Positions 43,616 to 52,754 of a stretch of DNA of 64,000 bases are shown piece by piece. The first letter of the stretch is position 1, and each line of letters starts with the position of its first letter. The DNA is taken from NCBI RefSeq assembly GCF_927798215.1, contig NZ_CAKMMW010000016.1:62001-126000 (forward strand), written 5' to 3'. This DNA is from Paenibacillus_E allorhizoplanae (GTDB lineage Bacteria > Bacillota > Bacilli > Paenibacillales > NBRC-103111). A program made the translations under genes and the position numbers. Below the pieces are notes generated by a model. That model worked only from the letters and a program-made list of their open reading frames with translations, made no database searches and had not been told where the DNA came from.

Positions 43616-44671
43616 TTGTTGAAAAAGAAAGCACTCACATCCATCGTATTATCCGCAGCTATTATGTTAGTAGCAGGTTGTGGTCAAAAAGCTGAGCCAA
43701 CACCTGTAGCAGGCGGCGCAGCGTCAACAACGCCAGCAGCTACAGCAGCCGCATCCAAGACTTACAAGATTGCGATTTCACAAATTGTTGAACATCCATC
43801 CTTGGATGCAACACGCCAAGGCTTCCTTGCAGCACTTAAAGATGCAGGCATCGTAGAAGGCACGAACTTGAAAGTGGACTTTAACAACGCACAAGGTGAT
43901 CAACCCAATAACTTATCCATCGCTCAAAAAATTGCTTCCGCAGACAACGATCTTGTACTTGGTATTGCAACGCCATCCGCACAAGCAGTCGTGCAGCAAG
44001 TGAAGAAGGCTCCAATTCTTTTCGCAGCTGTTACAGACCCTCTTGCAGCTAAAATCGTAACCAACGTGGACAAGCCAGGCGGTAATGTATCCGGAGCTTC
44101 CGATACGAATCCAATGGCCATTGCCCAATTGATGGACTTCGTTGCAGCTAATATGCCGAAGATTAAGACAGTTGGTCTTGTCCTGAATGAAGGAGAACCA
44201 AACGCTGTCATTATGGCCAAAAATGCTGAGCAATCTTTAACCAAGCATGGGATCAAGCTCATTAAAGCACCTGTTACGAACACATCAGAAGTTAAACAAG
44301 CAGCACAATCTCTTGTTGGACGTGTAGACGCATTCTTGATTACGCTTGATAACACGGTTGTTAGTGGTGTGGATGGTATCATTCAAATCGCGAACGAAAA
44401 GAAGATCCCATTCTTCTCCAGTGACCGCGATACCGTTGAAAAAGGTGCCTTCGCAACAGTTGGTTTCAAATACTATGATCATGGTTACCAAGTAGGTCAA
44501 ATGGCTGTCGACATTTTGAAAAATGGTAAAAAACCAGCCGACATGAAAGTTACCGTGCCTGACAAAATGGATCTCATCCTAAACCTAAAGGCTGCTAAAG
44601 CACAAGGCATCGAAGTAACGGATGCAATGAAAGCCGCAGTAAAAGATAAAGAGAAAAACATTATTCAGTAA
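43616..44671 (+). CDS. ABC transporter substrate-binding lipoprotein (PF04392, TrpX-like)
   Basis: 351 residues, TTG start (43616 or the adjacent 43619) after GAGAGGGG. The lipoprotein signal LSAAIMLVAGC is followed by an Ala/Thr/Pro linker and a periplasmic-binding-type I fold: YKIAISQIVEHPSLDATRQG, GIATPSAQAVVQ, LFAAVTDPLAAKIV and GFKYYDHGYQVGQMAVDIL. This family partners with LivM-like permeases and one ATPase; in Gram-positives such systems are often annotated as tryptophan or tyrosine transporters, but other ligands are known or likely. First gene of a three-gene operon behind a structured leader. Confidence 0.9.
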   Translation: MLKKKALTSIVLSAAIMLVAGCGQKAEPTPVAGGAASTTPAATAAASKTYKIAISQIVEHPSLDATRQGFLAALKDAGIVEGTNLKVDFNNAQGDQPNNLSIAQKIASADNDLVLGIATPSAQAVVQQVKKAPILFAAVTDPLAAKIVTNVDKPGGNVSGASDTNPMAIAQLMDFVAANMPKIKTVGLVLNEGEPNAVIMAKNAEQSLTKHGIKLIKAPVTNTSEVKQAAQSLVGRVDAFLITLDNTVVSGVDGIIQIANEKKIPFFSSDRDTVEKGAFATVGFKYYDHGYQVGQMAVDILKNGKKPADMKVTVPDKMDLILNLKAAKAQGIEVTDAMKAAVKDKEKNIIQ

Positions 44672-44685
44672 AGTATTCAGACACT

Positions 44686-44718
44686 AAAGGGGTGAACGTC
44701 ACTTTCGTTCACCTCTTT
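44686..44718 (+). terminator. Intra-operon terminator
   Basis: AAAGGGGTGAACG (44686-44698) and CGTTCACCTCTTT (44706-44718), a 13-position stem with one G-T pair, followed by a further T-run, lie between the binding-protein and permease genes. Partial termination would give more binding protein than membrane parts. Confidence 0.85.
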
Positions 44719-44742
44719 TTTTCAAAGTTAGGAGGAATAATG

Positions 44743-45657
44743 ATGATGGATTCAATGACTGGTGCCGTCGAGCTAGGACTTCTCTATGCGTTGATGGCGC
44801 TAGGTGTTTATGTTACGTTTCGTATTCTTGATTTCCCTGATCTAACCGTGGACGGTAGCTTTACAACAGGCGGTGCCATTGCTGCGATTCTGATTGCGAA
44901 TGGCTATTCACCGCTTCTTGCTTGTTTAGCCGCTTTTGCAGGTGGACTTGTGGCTGGCGCTTGTACAGGACTGCTTCATACGAAGGGTAAAATTAATGGG
45001 CTTCTGTCCGGGATTCTCATGATGATTGCCTTGTATTCAATTAATATGCGTATCATGGGCAAGCCGAACATTTCGCTTCTTGGCGTAGATACGTTGTTTA
45101 CTTCCATGTCACCAATTACCGTTGTTTTGATCATTGTGATTGTATTCAAATTGTTGCTCGATGCGTTCCTGCATACCGATCTGGGTCTTGCCCTCCGTGC
45201 AACTGGGGACAACGCACGCATGATTCGCAGCTTCGGTGCCAATACGGACCGGACCACGATTCTAGGCTTGAGCTTGTCAAATGGATTAGTGGCTTTATCC
45301 GGTGCACTTATTGCGCAGCAATCAGGCTTTGCGGACATCTCGATGGGTATCGGGATGATCGTGGTCGGACTAGCTTCCGTTATTATTGGGGAAGCGATTT
45401 TTGGGGCTCGCTCCGTTTTCCAAGCGACACTCGCTGCTGTACTCGGTTCCATCGTGTACCGAATCGTTGTCGCATTGGCGCTTCGAGTCGACTGGCTGAA
45501 AGCGTCTGACTTGAAGTTAATTACCGCGATTATCGTCATTATCGCGCTCGTTCTCCCTTCCGTGCAGCGAGCGATCAAACAAAAAGCGAATGCGAAGAAG
45601 CGCTCTGCTGAGCTCCTCGAGCTCGCGCTGCAAATGAACAAAGGAGGTGAGCGCTAA
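44743..45657 (+). CDS. ABC transporter permease (LivM-like, partner of PF04392 protein)
   Basis: About 304 residues with eight or more hydrophobic segments. TFRILDFPDLTVDGSFTTGG is the hallmark of permeases that go with PF04392 binding proteins, and GDNARMIRSFGANTDRTTIL is the cytoplasmic coupling region. Three consecutive ATGs (44740, 44743, 44746) follow AGGAGG; the middle one has the best spacing. Its TAA overlaps the ATG of the ATPase gene by one base. A terminator hairpin just upstream separates it from the binding protein. Confidence 0.9.
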   Translation: MMDSMTGAVELGLLYALMALGVYVTFRILDFPDLTVDGSFTTGGAIAAILIANGYSPLLACLAAFAGGLVAGACTGLLHTKGKINGLLSGILMMIALYSINMRIMGKPNISLLGVDTLFTSMSPITVVLIIVIVFKLLLDAFLHTDLGLALRATGDNARMIRSFGANTDRTTILGLSLSNGLVALSGALIAQQSGFADISMGIGMIVVGLASVIIGEAIFGARSVFQATLAAVLGSIVYRIVVALALRVDWLKASDLKLITAIIVIIALVLPSVQRAIKQKANAKKRSAELLELALQMNKGGER

Positions 45658-46451
45658 TGCTGCAGCTCTCGAACGTTTCCAAACTCTTTAACCCTGGTTC
45701 TGCCGACGAGAAAATTGCGCTCATCGGTATCAACCTAACCCTCAAGCCCGGTGACTTCGTCACGGTCATCGGCAGTAACGGCGCCGGTAAATCGACGCTG
45801 ATGAACATCATTTCCGGTGTCATGACCCCTGACGCCGGCGAGGTCGCTATCAATGGTGAAGTTATTCACCATCTGCCTGAATACAAGCGCAGCCAGTGGA
45901 TCGGCCGCGTCTTTCAAGACCCCATGGCAGGGACGGCTCCTCGTATGACCATCGAGGAGAATCTCGCCATGGCGTATGCCCGCGGCAAGAAGCGCGGGCT
46001 CAGCTTCGGCACCAACGCGCGGAAGCGCGCGCTGTTCCTGGAACAGCTGCAGCGCCTCGGCATCGGCTTGGAAAGCCGTCTGCGCGCGAAGGTCGGTCTG
46101 CTCTCCGGCGGCGAGCGACAAGCCCTCAGCTTGCTAATGGCAACGTTCACCGAGCCGCAGATTCTGCTACTTGATGAGCATACAGCCGCGCTCGATCCCT
46201 CACGGGCTGAACTGATCACACGATTGACTGAGGAAATCGTGCGCGAAATGAAGCTGACCACACTCATGGTCACGCACAATATGGAGCAAGCGATTCGTCT
46301 CGGTAATCGCCTGATCATGATGGATAAAGGTCGCATCATTCTTGATGTGAACGAGGAACGGAAGAAGAACCTCACGGTAGCGCAGCTTCTCGGTGAGTTT
46401 GAACATATCAGCGGCAATAAGCTGGCGGATGACCGTGTCGTACTCGGGTAA
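45657..46451 (+). CDS. ABC transporter ATP-binding protein
   Basis: 264 residues. Walker A GSNGAGKST, signature LLSGGERQAL, Walker B ILLLDEHTAALD, and switch histidine in LMVTHNMEQAI. It powers the permease encoded just before it; the start codon overlaps the permease stop (TAATG), so translation is probably coupled. The GC content rises towards its end. It is closed by a strong terminator. Confidence 0.95.
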   Translation: MLQLSNVSKLFNPGSADEKIALIGINLTLKPGDFVTVIGSNGAGKSTLMNIISGVMTPDAGEVAINGEVIHHLPEYKRSQWIGRVFQDPMAGTAPRMTIEENLAMAYARGKKRGLSFGTNARKRALFLEQLQRLGIGLESRLRAKVGLLSGGERQALSLLMATFTEPQILLLDEHTAALDPSRAELITRLTEEIVREMKLTTLMVTHNMEQAIRLGNRLIMMDKGRIILDVNEERKKNLTVAQLLGEFEHISGNKLADDRVVLG

Positions 46452-46457
46452 TTAAAG

Positions 46458-46502
46458 AAGGACAGTCATTAGCGTAGATTATTCTACCTAATGACTGTCC
46501 TT
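46458..46502 (+). terminator. Terminator of the ABC operon
   Basis: A 14-base perfect stem, AAGGACAGTCATTA (46458-46471) with its complement (46489-46502), followed by TTATTT. Nothing further was seen in 46503-46718. Confidence 0.88.
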
Positions 46503-46718
46503 TTATTTGGAAGTATACCGATGAATCAGCTAACTGTAAAAACTCCAGTTATTTTAGATCATTTTCGGTCAATTGCTTGGATAACTGGAAAACCTACAGC
46601 TAATCCAGCGAGTTTTGACCAAGCAGCCAAGATTGGCTGATATTACCTGTATAAAATCCATTTATACTACATCACCATCATGGCAAGGACTTCCTACCTG
46701 GCCAACTTTTCGCAACCA

Positions 46719-47558
46719 TTAACGTCGTAAATTCCACTCATCCGTGCCATATTTCTCTTTCACCAATCGCTCCGTAAGTTCTACCTCATAATCCGTCAAA
46801 GACGACTCGGCAAGTTCGACTCCAAGGCCTAGCGCGATTTCACGCCGGAACGCTTCCTCAACTTCGCCTAGTGTAACTTCCGCTTTGCCTTGCGCACGCA
46901 GCAATTCATTAATCGCCACCGCTTTCTTCAGAAAGCTTTGTTTCATGCGATCTGCCACCTTCTCATTGGAGAAGCGCAGCATCCGAAATAATTGATCCGT
47001 ATCCATATCCAGCAAGATCGAGCCATGCTGCAACACAACGTTTTTCTGCCGAACCTGCGCGCTGCCAGCGACTTTGCGACCTTCCACAACCAACTCGTAC
47101 CATGAAGGTGAATCGAAACATGCCGCAGAGCCAGCGGAGGCATACTTCTCTTTTTCCTCATCGCTTGCCAACTGCACCATTTCTGCTGCTAGGCCTAGCG
47201 CACGAAAACCTTGCAATAACCCCTCACTCAACACGCGATAAGCTTCTGTCACATTGCGGGGAATGCCTGGATAATCCTCAGCAACGATGATGCTATACGT
47301 CAACTCCTTATCGTGCAGCACAGCTCTCCCGCCAGTGGGCCGTCTCACAAATCCGATTCCCTCGTTCGCTACCGCTTCCTGATCCACTTCTGCCGCCTTT
47401 TGAAAATAACCAATAGATAATGTAGCTGGATTCCATCCGTAGAAACGTACCGTTGGCGGAACTTTGCCTTCGCTGTGTGCGGTAAGTATCGCTTCATCTA
47501 AAGCCATATTTTCAGCAGGAGATCGATCCCCTGTATGTATAAATCGCCAAGCTGTCAT
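46719..47558 (-). CDS. lipM: Octanoyl-[acyl carrier protein]:protein N-octanoyltransferase
   Basis: About 279 residues, very like Bacillus LipM in length and order. WRFIHTGDRSPAENMALDEA opens it; FYGWNPATLSIGYFQ, GFVRRPTGGRAVLHDKELTY, CFDSPSWYELVVEGRKVAGS (with the catalytic cysteine) and LQHGSILLDMD follow. It transfers octanoate from ACP to GcvH, the first step of lipoic acid assembly. ATG 47558 follows AAAGGAAG; the upstream part of the longer frame is not conserved. It is divergent from the yqhH-type helicase, close to its arrangement in Bacillus. Confidence 0.93.
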   Translation of the reverse strand: MTAWRFIHTGDRSPAENMALDEAILTAHSEGKVPPTVRFYGWNPATLSIGYFQKAAEVDQEAVANEGIGFVRRPTGGRAVLHDKELTYSIIVAEDYPGIPRNVTEAYRVLSEGLLQGFRALGLAAEMVQLASDEEKEKYASAGSAACFDSPSWYELVVEGRKVAGSAQVRQKNVVLQHGSILLDMDTDQLFRMLRFSNEKVADRMKQSFLKKAVAINELLRAQGKAEVTLGEVEEAFRREIALGLGVELAESSLTDYEVELTERLVKEKYGTDEWNLRR

Positions 47559-47772
47559 CTCATTCGACTTCCTTTCGTGTAGCACGTCACTTTTTCCCAA
47601 AAACTAATCTCTATCATAGCATATTCAAGTTCAGCGTTCGACCTCTGACAACGTCCCCTAGTAAAACTCTTACATGGGAAAAGTTATGAAAGATTCTTCT
47701 CTGGACATACTAACAAGTATGCGACGTTTGCGAGGGTAGGCGCAGTATCAGAACGTTTAGGAGGGCAAAGCC

Positions 47773-49563
47773 ATGCGTCAACATGATCAGCAAGAGAACA
47801 TTCGCCCCATTCATAAACAGCTGGATATGCATTTTGAGAGGGACTGGTTTACCGAGCTGGACAATCGTGTACGTGGAGGAGGTCCTTGGGATGACTGGAC
47901 CTTATATCAGCTTGCCTACGAATCGGAAGAATCGGGGCTTATTTCTACGTTTGATGATATGCAATGCCTTGCGCATTTAGGGACGCTAGAACCTATGGCG
48001 CATCAGATTGATACAGCGAAACGAGTGCTCAACGAGATGCGTGGACGGGCCATTTTGGCCGATGAGGTTGGACTTGGGAAGACGATTGAAGCTGGATTAA
48101 TTTTAAAAGAATACATGATCCGCGGGCTTGTCCGCAAAACACTCATCCTTGTACCCGCTTCCCTTGTGCTGCAATGGGTTCGGGAATTGAATACCAAATT
48201 CGGCATCCCTGCCGTTGCGCATAAAAAAGCCTATATGTGGCAGCAAGCGGACATCATTGTCGCCTCGATGGACACAGCCAAAAGGGATCCGCATCGCGAG
48301 ATTGTGATGGGCCTTGAATACGATATGCTCATCGTCGATGAGGCGCACAAGCTGAAGAATAAGAAGACGACCAACTACACGTTCGTTAACGAGCTGCGCA
48401 AAAAATACTGCCTGCTCCTCACAGCTACGCCTGTGCAGAACGATCTCAAAGAGCTCTACAATCTGATCACGCTGCTGAAGCCAGGTCAGCTTGGCGGGCA
48501 GAACAGCTTCAAGAGCAACTTCGTTGTTGGCAAACGGACACCGAAGAATGAGATTCAACTGCAGCAAGAGCTTTCTAAGGTAATGATCCGCAACCGTCGG
48601 GGAGACGGGGGTGTTCACTATACGAAGCGTATTGTGCGTAATATCCCCCTCACGCTCTCGGATGATGAGCAGGCGCTCTATGATGGGGTTACGAATTTCG
48701 TCCGAACACGCTATTCCGAAAGTGGCGGCGATCTCAGCTCCATGCTTTCTATGATTACGCTTCAGCGTGAGGTCTGCAGTTCGCGAGACGCTGTTTTTAT
48801 TACGTTGGTTAATTTATTTAAAAAGACAGCTGAAGACTCGCCAGTACGCCCCAAAATTTGGGAGCTCGTTGAGCTTATTCGCAGCATTAAGTCCAATAGC
48901 AAAGCAGAAACGACGATGCGACTTATCCAAGACATCAATGATAAAGTCATTATTTTCACGGAGTATCGGGCATCGCAAGAATATTTATTGAACTATCTCA
49001 AGGAACATAAGATTACGGCCGTCCCCTATCGCGGTGGCATGAATCGCGGCAAAAAAGACTGGATGATGGATTTATTCCGAAATCGGGTACAAGTACTTAT
49101 AGCTACCGAGGCGGGTGGCGAGGGTATTAATCTGCAATTTTGCCACAACATGATCAACTTCGATCTGCCGTGGAACCCAATGCGCGTAGAACAACGGATC
49201 GGTCGGGTTCATCGCCTCGGGCAAACGCATGATGTGAACATTTACAACTTATCCACAAGGAATACCATTGAAGAACATATCCTTTCGTTATTGCACGAGA
49301 AAATCAATATGTTTGAATTAGTAATTGGGCAGTTGGATACGATTTTGGAGAAAATCGAGAAACGCGGCTCGCTTGAAACATCCCTGTTCCGCATGGTGAT
49401 GGAAGCCGGCTCCGGCGAGGAAATCCGTCGTAAAATCGATGAACTCGGACATTCCATCAGCGAAGTAAGAGAAGAGATCGAACAAAATCCGCAATATGGC
49501 GCCAAGTTCCAAGACATTCTTGATGCTGTAGGCGGTTCCCAAGGTGTGGAGGTGGGCCCATGA
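47773..49563 (+). CDS. yqhH: SNF2-family DEAD/DEAH-box helicase (YqhH-like)
   Basis: 596 residues. Walker A lies in LADEVGLGKTIEAGLILKEY, DEAH is in LIVDEAHKLKNKK, motif III is LLTATPVQNDLKELYNLI, and motifs V and VI are in ATEAGGEGINLQFCHNMINF and WNPMRVEQRIGRVHRLGQ. It is a double-stranded-DNA or RNA translocase of RapA-like type; its precise role in Bacillales is unknown. ATG 47773 follows TAGGAGGGC. The next gene, yqhG, overlaps its stop by four bases, as in Bacillus where the two are also paired, suggesting joint function. Confidence 0.92.
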   Translation: MRQHDQQENIRPIHKQLDMHFERDWFTELDNRVRGGGPWDDWTLYQLAYESEESGLISTFDDMQCLAHLGTLEPMAHQIDTAKRVLNEMRGRAILADEVGLGKTIEAGLILKEYMIRGLVRKTLILVPASLVLQWVRELNTKFGIPAVAHKKAYMWQQADIIVASMDTAKRDPHREIVMGLEYDMLIVDEAHKLKNKKTTNYTFVNELRKKYCLLLTATPVQNDLKELYNLITLLKPGQLGGQNSFKSNFVVGKRTPKNEIQLQQELSKVMIRNRRGDGGVHYTKRIVRNIPLTLSDDEQALYDGVTNFVRTRYSESGGDLSSMLSMITLQREVCSSRDAVFITLVNLFKKTAEDSPVRPKIWELVELIRSIKSNSKAETTMRLIQDINDKVIIFTEYRASQEYLLNYLKEHKITAVPYRGGMNRGKKDWMMDLFRNRVQVLIATEAGGEGINLQFCHNMINFDLPWNPMRVEQRIGRVHRLGQTHDVNIYNLSTRNTIEEHILSLLHEKINMFELVIGQLDTILEKIEKRGSLETSLFRMVMEAGSGEEIRRKIDELGHSISEVREEIEQNPQYGAKFQDILDAVGGSQGVEVGP

Positions 49564-50561
49564 ATAAACGAAACATCCACTCGTTCGTGATACGTTTTCT
49601 CGAAGCCTACGATTGTCAGATTCTAGAGAAAACACCTGCCTCAGTGACGGTTAAGCTCTCTCCCGAGGCAGATCGGGAAATGACGGGCCGACCTTACTAT
49701 TGGAGCTTTATTGAGCGAACAGGTGCTGCTGCGGAAACAATGACGTATAAATTCGTGATCGATCCCGAGCAAATGAAACTGGAAACGAAGCCGAAACCCG
49801 CTGCTATAACCGCTGTCCAGAGCCCTCCGTCCACTGGTTATGGGCCATCTGGTACAGGCGGTGCTGGTGCTCCTGCAGGTAGTGCGCCGGACAGCATACT
49901 CGGCCGTTATTTCGGCTTCGTTCCGACGACCATCACTACACGTGTACCACAAGATGATGTCACCTTCGGCAGCCGACGACTTGACCAGATCTTCGGTATC
50001 GTCCGCGAGCGTGGTCGGTTCATACATGTATTCGAAGAGCCCTTCCCAACAGGTGCGACGTACCATGCCTCCCTCGTCTACAATACGTGGCTCTGTGTGA
50101 ACTACAAGGTTGAGCTTCTCTGTGATCGCAAACGTACAGAAATTCATTCCCTTGCGATTCAGCTGGGCACCGGTGAAATTCGCGAGCATTTTCATAAGCA
50201 AATGCTAACAAAAAGTCTGTCGCCGAAGCTCCCTGCGAATAGTCATATTTTACCGGATACGATTTCAATTCCGAAGGCCATCAATGCCCTGGAAATGATG
50301 CTCGAGCGTAAAGTCAGCACCTACGACCACCGCTGGGCCGATGAAGCGAATGCCCGGCATCGCAGTGAAATCGATCGTGTGGAAGGCTACTACAACGGCC
50401 TTTTACTTGCAGCAGAACCTGACAAAAGAGATGAAATCGAAATTCAATGTCGGAATCGCTTGGAAGAGATCGATTGGCAGCATAAGCCACGGATCGCTGT
50501 ATCCGTCATCAATGGCGGACTATTTCACTTAAATGCGAGCCGAAACGCGTCCAGAAACTGA
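49560..50561 (+). CDS. yqhG: YqhG-family protein, partner of the SNF2 helicase
   Basis: 333 residues, cytoplasmic. VIRFLEAYDCQILEKTPASV and VKLSPEADREMTGRPYYWSF match the YqhG family opening. A Gly/Ala/Ser/Pro-rich insert (about residues 75-105) is unusual and looks like a flexible linker. The C-terminal half has charged helices (RHRSEIDRVEGYYNGLLLA). No enzymatic motif was seen. Its ATG lies within the end of the helicase gene (ATGA overlap), so translation is coupled and physical interaction is likely. Confidence 0.88.
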   Translation: MNKRNIHSFVIRFLEAYDCQILEKTPASVTVKLSPEADREMTGRPYYWSFIERTGAAAETMTYKFVIDPEQMKLETKPKPAAITAVQSPPSTGYGPSGTGGAGAPAGSAPDSILGRYFGFVPTTITTRVPQDDVTFGSRRLDQIFGIVRERGRFIHVFEEPFPTGATYHASLVYNTWLCVNYKVELLCDRKRTEIHSLAIQLGTGEIREHFHKQMLTKSLSPKLPANSHILPDTISIPKAINALEMMLERKVSTYDHRWADEANARHRSEIDRVEGYYNGLLLAAEPDKRDEIEIQCRNRLEEIDWQHKPRIAVSVINGGLFHLNASRNASRN

Positions 50562-50677
50562 CGCAAGTCGCTAAAACCTCGCAAATAACCCGCAACAGGT
50601 TCTAACATTCTTTTTAAGGCATACGCATTACAATAGTCACATACACTAAGAGGTTAGCGAGAGGCAGGTGAACGAAG

Positions 50678-51619
50678 ATGAAGTCGTGGACCACTTGGAC
50701 AGCCACTTGTATTATTTTGTGCAGTATTGGCTTCATGCCCTTACACATTTCAGCTGTTGACAACATAGGCGGGACAAGCCCTACGCAGACGCAAGTGAAG
50801 GAACCTAAAGCAGCAGCTTCAACACCGGACTTGACGAGTACATCATCATTCGGTTCAACAATTAGTAAGTGGCAGTCGACGCTTGCGAAGGAAGATGGTT
50901 TTGCAGGTTGGCTGAACGCACGCTGGAACAGCTACCCACTTGGACCTGGCACCCATGGTTGGGTCGTCATCCTCACCGATCAAGGTCAAGAAGTGGGCTA
51001 CATGATTGTGCATGCCACCGACTCTGGCGGTTTCCGTTTGACCGAATATGGGACAGGCAAATCTCCTTTATTTAGTTTGGCTACGTTGTATCGCTCTTTG
51101 ATACAACAAGAACTCATCCCTTCTACTACCTTATACGACGATTTTGTTCAAGATGAAACGATCATTGAAAACCGCTTATATATGGATACCCTTGCTTCTA
51201 TTTGGAAAATCGTGCTGGATGACGAGACCTATTATCTCGACGCCAAATCAGGGGAGTTGCTTCCGCTGACGGAGGATCCAACGCCACGCATGGCGTATGA
51301 TCTGAGTGTCTCAACCGATTTATCGCATGGTACTGCTCAAAGCTTGATACGCCCCCCATTTGATCCTTATGAACGGATGCCATGGATTAAAGGCACACCG
51401 TTGCAAGTGTCAACCTTGCCTGAGCTCAAGATTGCCCTTGAGCAGCAAGGTGATCTTACCTACGTCACGAAGTTGTATGATGATCAGGTGACGATGCCGT
51501 TAACTGTGTTAGGTTATCAACAATGGATATATGGGGATAACTATCTCATACTCGAACATGATGGCCCGCGGTATGTAGGATTGGATGCTTCGCTAGTGCT
51601 TGGGAAGATCTATCCGTAA
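50678..51619 (+). CDS. Secreted protein of unknown function
   Basis: 313 residues. A hydrophobic N-terminal segment (about 7-26, CIILCSIGFMPLHISA) looks like a signal peptide, followed by a Ser/Thr/Pro-rich stretch. A central domain with GWVVILTDQGQEVGYMIVHA and FRLTEYGTGKSPLFSLATLY repeats strand-rich patterns, and DETYYLDAKSGELLPL resembles PepSY-like strands. I do not recognise a family. The start at 50678 lies a few bases after GAGAGGCAGG. It follows yqhG by 116 bases and ends before a terminator, so it is probably its own transcript. Confidence 0.75.
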   Translation: MKSWTTWTATCIILCSIGFMPLHISAVDNIGGTSPTQTQVKEPKAAASTPDLTSTSSFGSTISKWQSTLAKEDGFAGWLNARWNSYPLGPGTHGWVVILTDQGQEVGYMIVHATDSGGFRLTEYGTGKSPLFSLATLYRSLIQQELIPSTTLYDDFVQDETIIENRLYMDTLASIWKIVLDDETYYLDAKSGELLPLTEDPTPRMAYDLSVSTDLSHGTAQSLIRPPFDPYERMPWIKGTPLQVSTLPELKIALEQQGDLTYVTKLYDDQVTMPLTVLGYQQWIYGDNYLILEHDGPRYVGLDASLVLGKIYP

Positions 51620-51643
51620 TCAGAGGGAACTAGTTCACAATAA

Positions 51644-51691
51644 AAAGAGGCTGATCACAAGTAGAAGATTCTACAAGTGACCAGCCTCTTT
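51644..51691. terminator. Bidirectional terminator between convergent genes
   Basis: AAAGAGGCTGATCAC (51644-51658) and GTGACCAGCCTCTTT (51677-51691), one mismatch, between the secreted protein and yqzE. Confidence 0.82.
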
Positions 51692-51709
51692 CCGCACATT
51701 TAACCACGC

Positions 51710-51901
51710 TCATTTTCTCGACTTCGTCCGACCAAACAACATCCGCGTTGCTAATGGCAGCATCCCAAACCACCGAGTCTGCCAACCCTCACGCTGTTCC
51801 TTCATCGATGCCTTGGCTTGTTGACGAACTTCCTTCGGCGTGTCGATATAGGTAACGACTTGTTGGGTTATGTACTTCACAAGATCATCGCTTTTTGCCA
51901 T
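51710..51901 (-). CDS. yqzE: YqzE-family small protein
   Basis: 63 residues, basic. DLVKYITQQVVTYIDTPKEV and RWFGMLPLATRMLF match the YqzE family (PF14038), found near competence and aro genes in Bacillus; its function is unknown. ATG 51901 follows GGCAGGTGGG. The last residues are basic (GRTKSRK) after a short hydrophobic stretch, consistent with a membrane-proximal peptide. Confidence 0.85.
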   Translation of the reverse strand: MAKSDDLVKYITQQVVTYIDTPKEVRQQAKASMKEQREGWQTRWFGMLPLATRMLFGRTKSRK

Positions 51902-51992
51902 ACGCCCACCTGCCTTTTACCCTTATTGTAACCAGAGCAACAAGGCTTTAAACTACACGAAGACAGGTGGCAGGCCGCCTACTTATTGCCAT

Positions 51993-52274
51993 TCACCCTG
52001 GTCTTCCGCCGCTCTCCGCAATAATTTTATCTGCAAAGGATTTAATCGTGCCACAGCCTAACAGCATCGGCTTATTATCGCATTGCAACAGCAAGGTTTG
52101 AGCATTCGTATCCCAGGCATATTGGAAGCCAACATTCATGCTGACGACTGAAATCGTAAATTTGCCTGATGCTGTGTTAGGAATAGCAAACCCCTGCCTC
52201 CTGCCTACCTGCTGCAATGCTCTGAATACGGAAGGCGAAATCCCTTTATACATCCATGTGCTACAAGTTGCCAT
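51993..52274 (-). CDS. Small conserved-looking protein of unknown function
   Basis: 93 residues from ATG 52274, eight bases after AGAGGTGAG. It begins ATCSTWMYKGISPSVFRALQ and has two sheet-like segments (GKFTISVVSMNVGFQYAWD and TLLLQCDNKPMLLGCGTIK) and a C-terminal helix. Three cysteines are spread along it. No family recognised. It is the only gene between yqzE and the 74-residue gene and appears to be transcribed alone. Confidence 0.6.
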   Translation of the reverse strand: MATCSTWMYKGISPSVFRALQQVGRRQGFAIPNTASGKFTISVVSMNVGFQYAWDTNAQTLLLQCDNKPMLLGCGTIKSFADKIIAESGGRPG

Positions 52275-52441
52275 AGGTTTTCTCACCTCTTTCAATTAGG
52301 ATCATTAAATTGTATGAGGCAAGAGCATAAATCGTGCTTATTTCAATAAAAAGCCTATTTTCGAATCGTAGCAATTGCTTCTAATCTCGTCCAACAAACA
52401 TAAGCTAGAGTAACTAGAGAGAGAAAGAGGTGTTGGTTTGA

Positions 52442-52666
52442 ATGTGGGAACTAATGCTTGCAACCGAGCAACTTGATATTTATATGGATGAAGTCAATCT
52501 AAGACTCGAGATCCGATTGAAGTCAGAACGGGATTCTACCCCTTTAACAATTCGTATGAACCATACAGATTTGACCCAGTTAATCTATACCCTGCTGGAA
52601 ATCAATCGCAGCTTTCGAGGAGATATCCCTTTTTTTCATACGAAAAAGCTGCCAGGCAAAGCTTAA
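52442..52666 (+). CDS. Small protein of unknown function
   Basis: 74 residues from ATG 52442, about ten bases after AAGAGGTG. An amphipathic strand pattern (QLDIYMDEVNLRLEIRLKSE) is followed by a helix (DLTQLIYTLLEINRSFRG) and a basic tail. A clear terminator follows, which supports a real gene. No family recognised. Confidence 0.6.
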   Translation: MWELMLATEQLDIYMDEVNLRLEIRLKSERDSTPLTIRMNHTDLTQLIYTLLEINRSFRGDIPFFHTKKLPGKA

Positions 52667-52676
52667 CCGGGCAGTA

Positions 52677-52741
52677 AAAAAGCACGATGCACTCCCCCAC
52701 CTTCCAGTGGTTCGGAGCCATCGTGCTTTTTCTCATCGAAT
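52677..52741. terminator. Bidirectional terminator
   Basis: AAAAAGCACGATG (52677-52689) and CATCGTGCTTTTT (52729-52741), a 13-base perfect stem with a 39-base loop, between the 74-residue gene and the convergent Bax-inhibitor-1 gene. Confidence 0.82.
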
Positions 52742-52754
52742 GTAGATCCGATGT

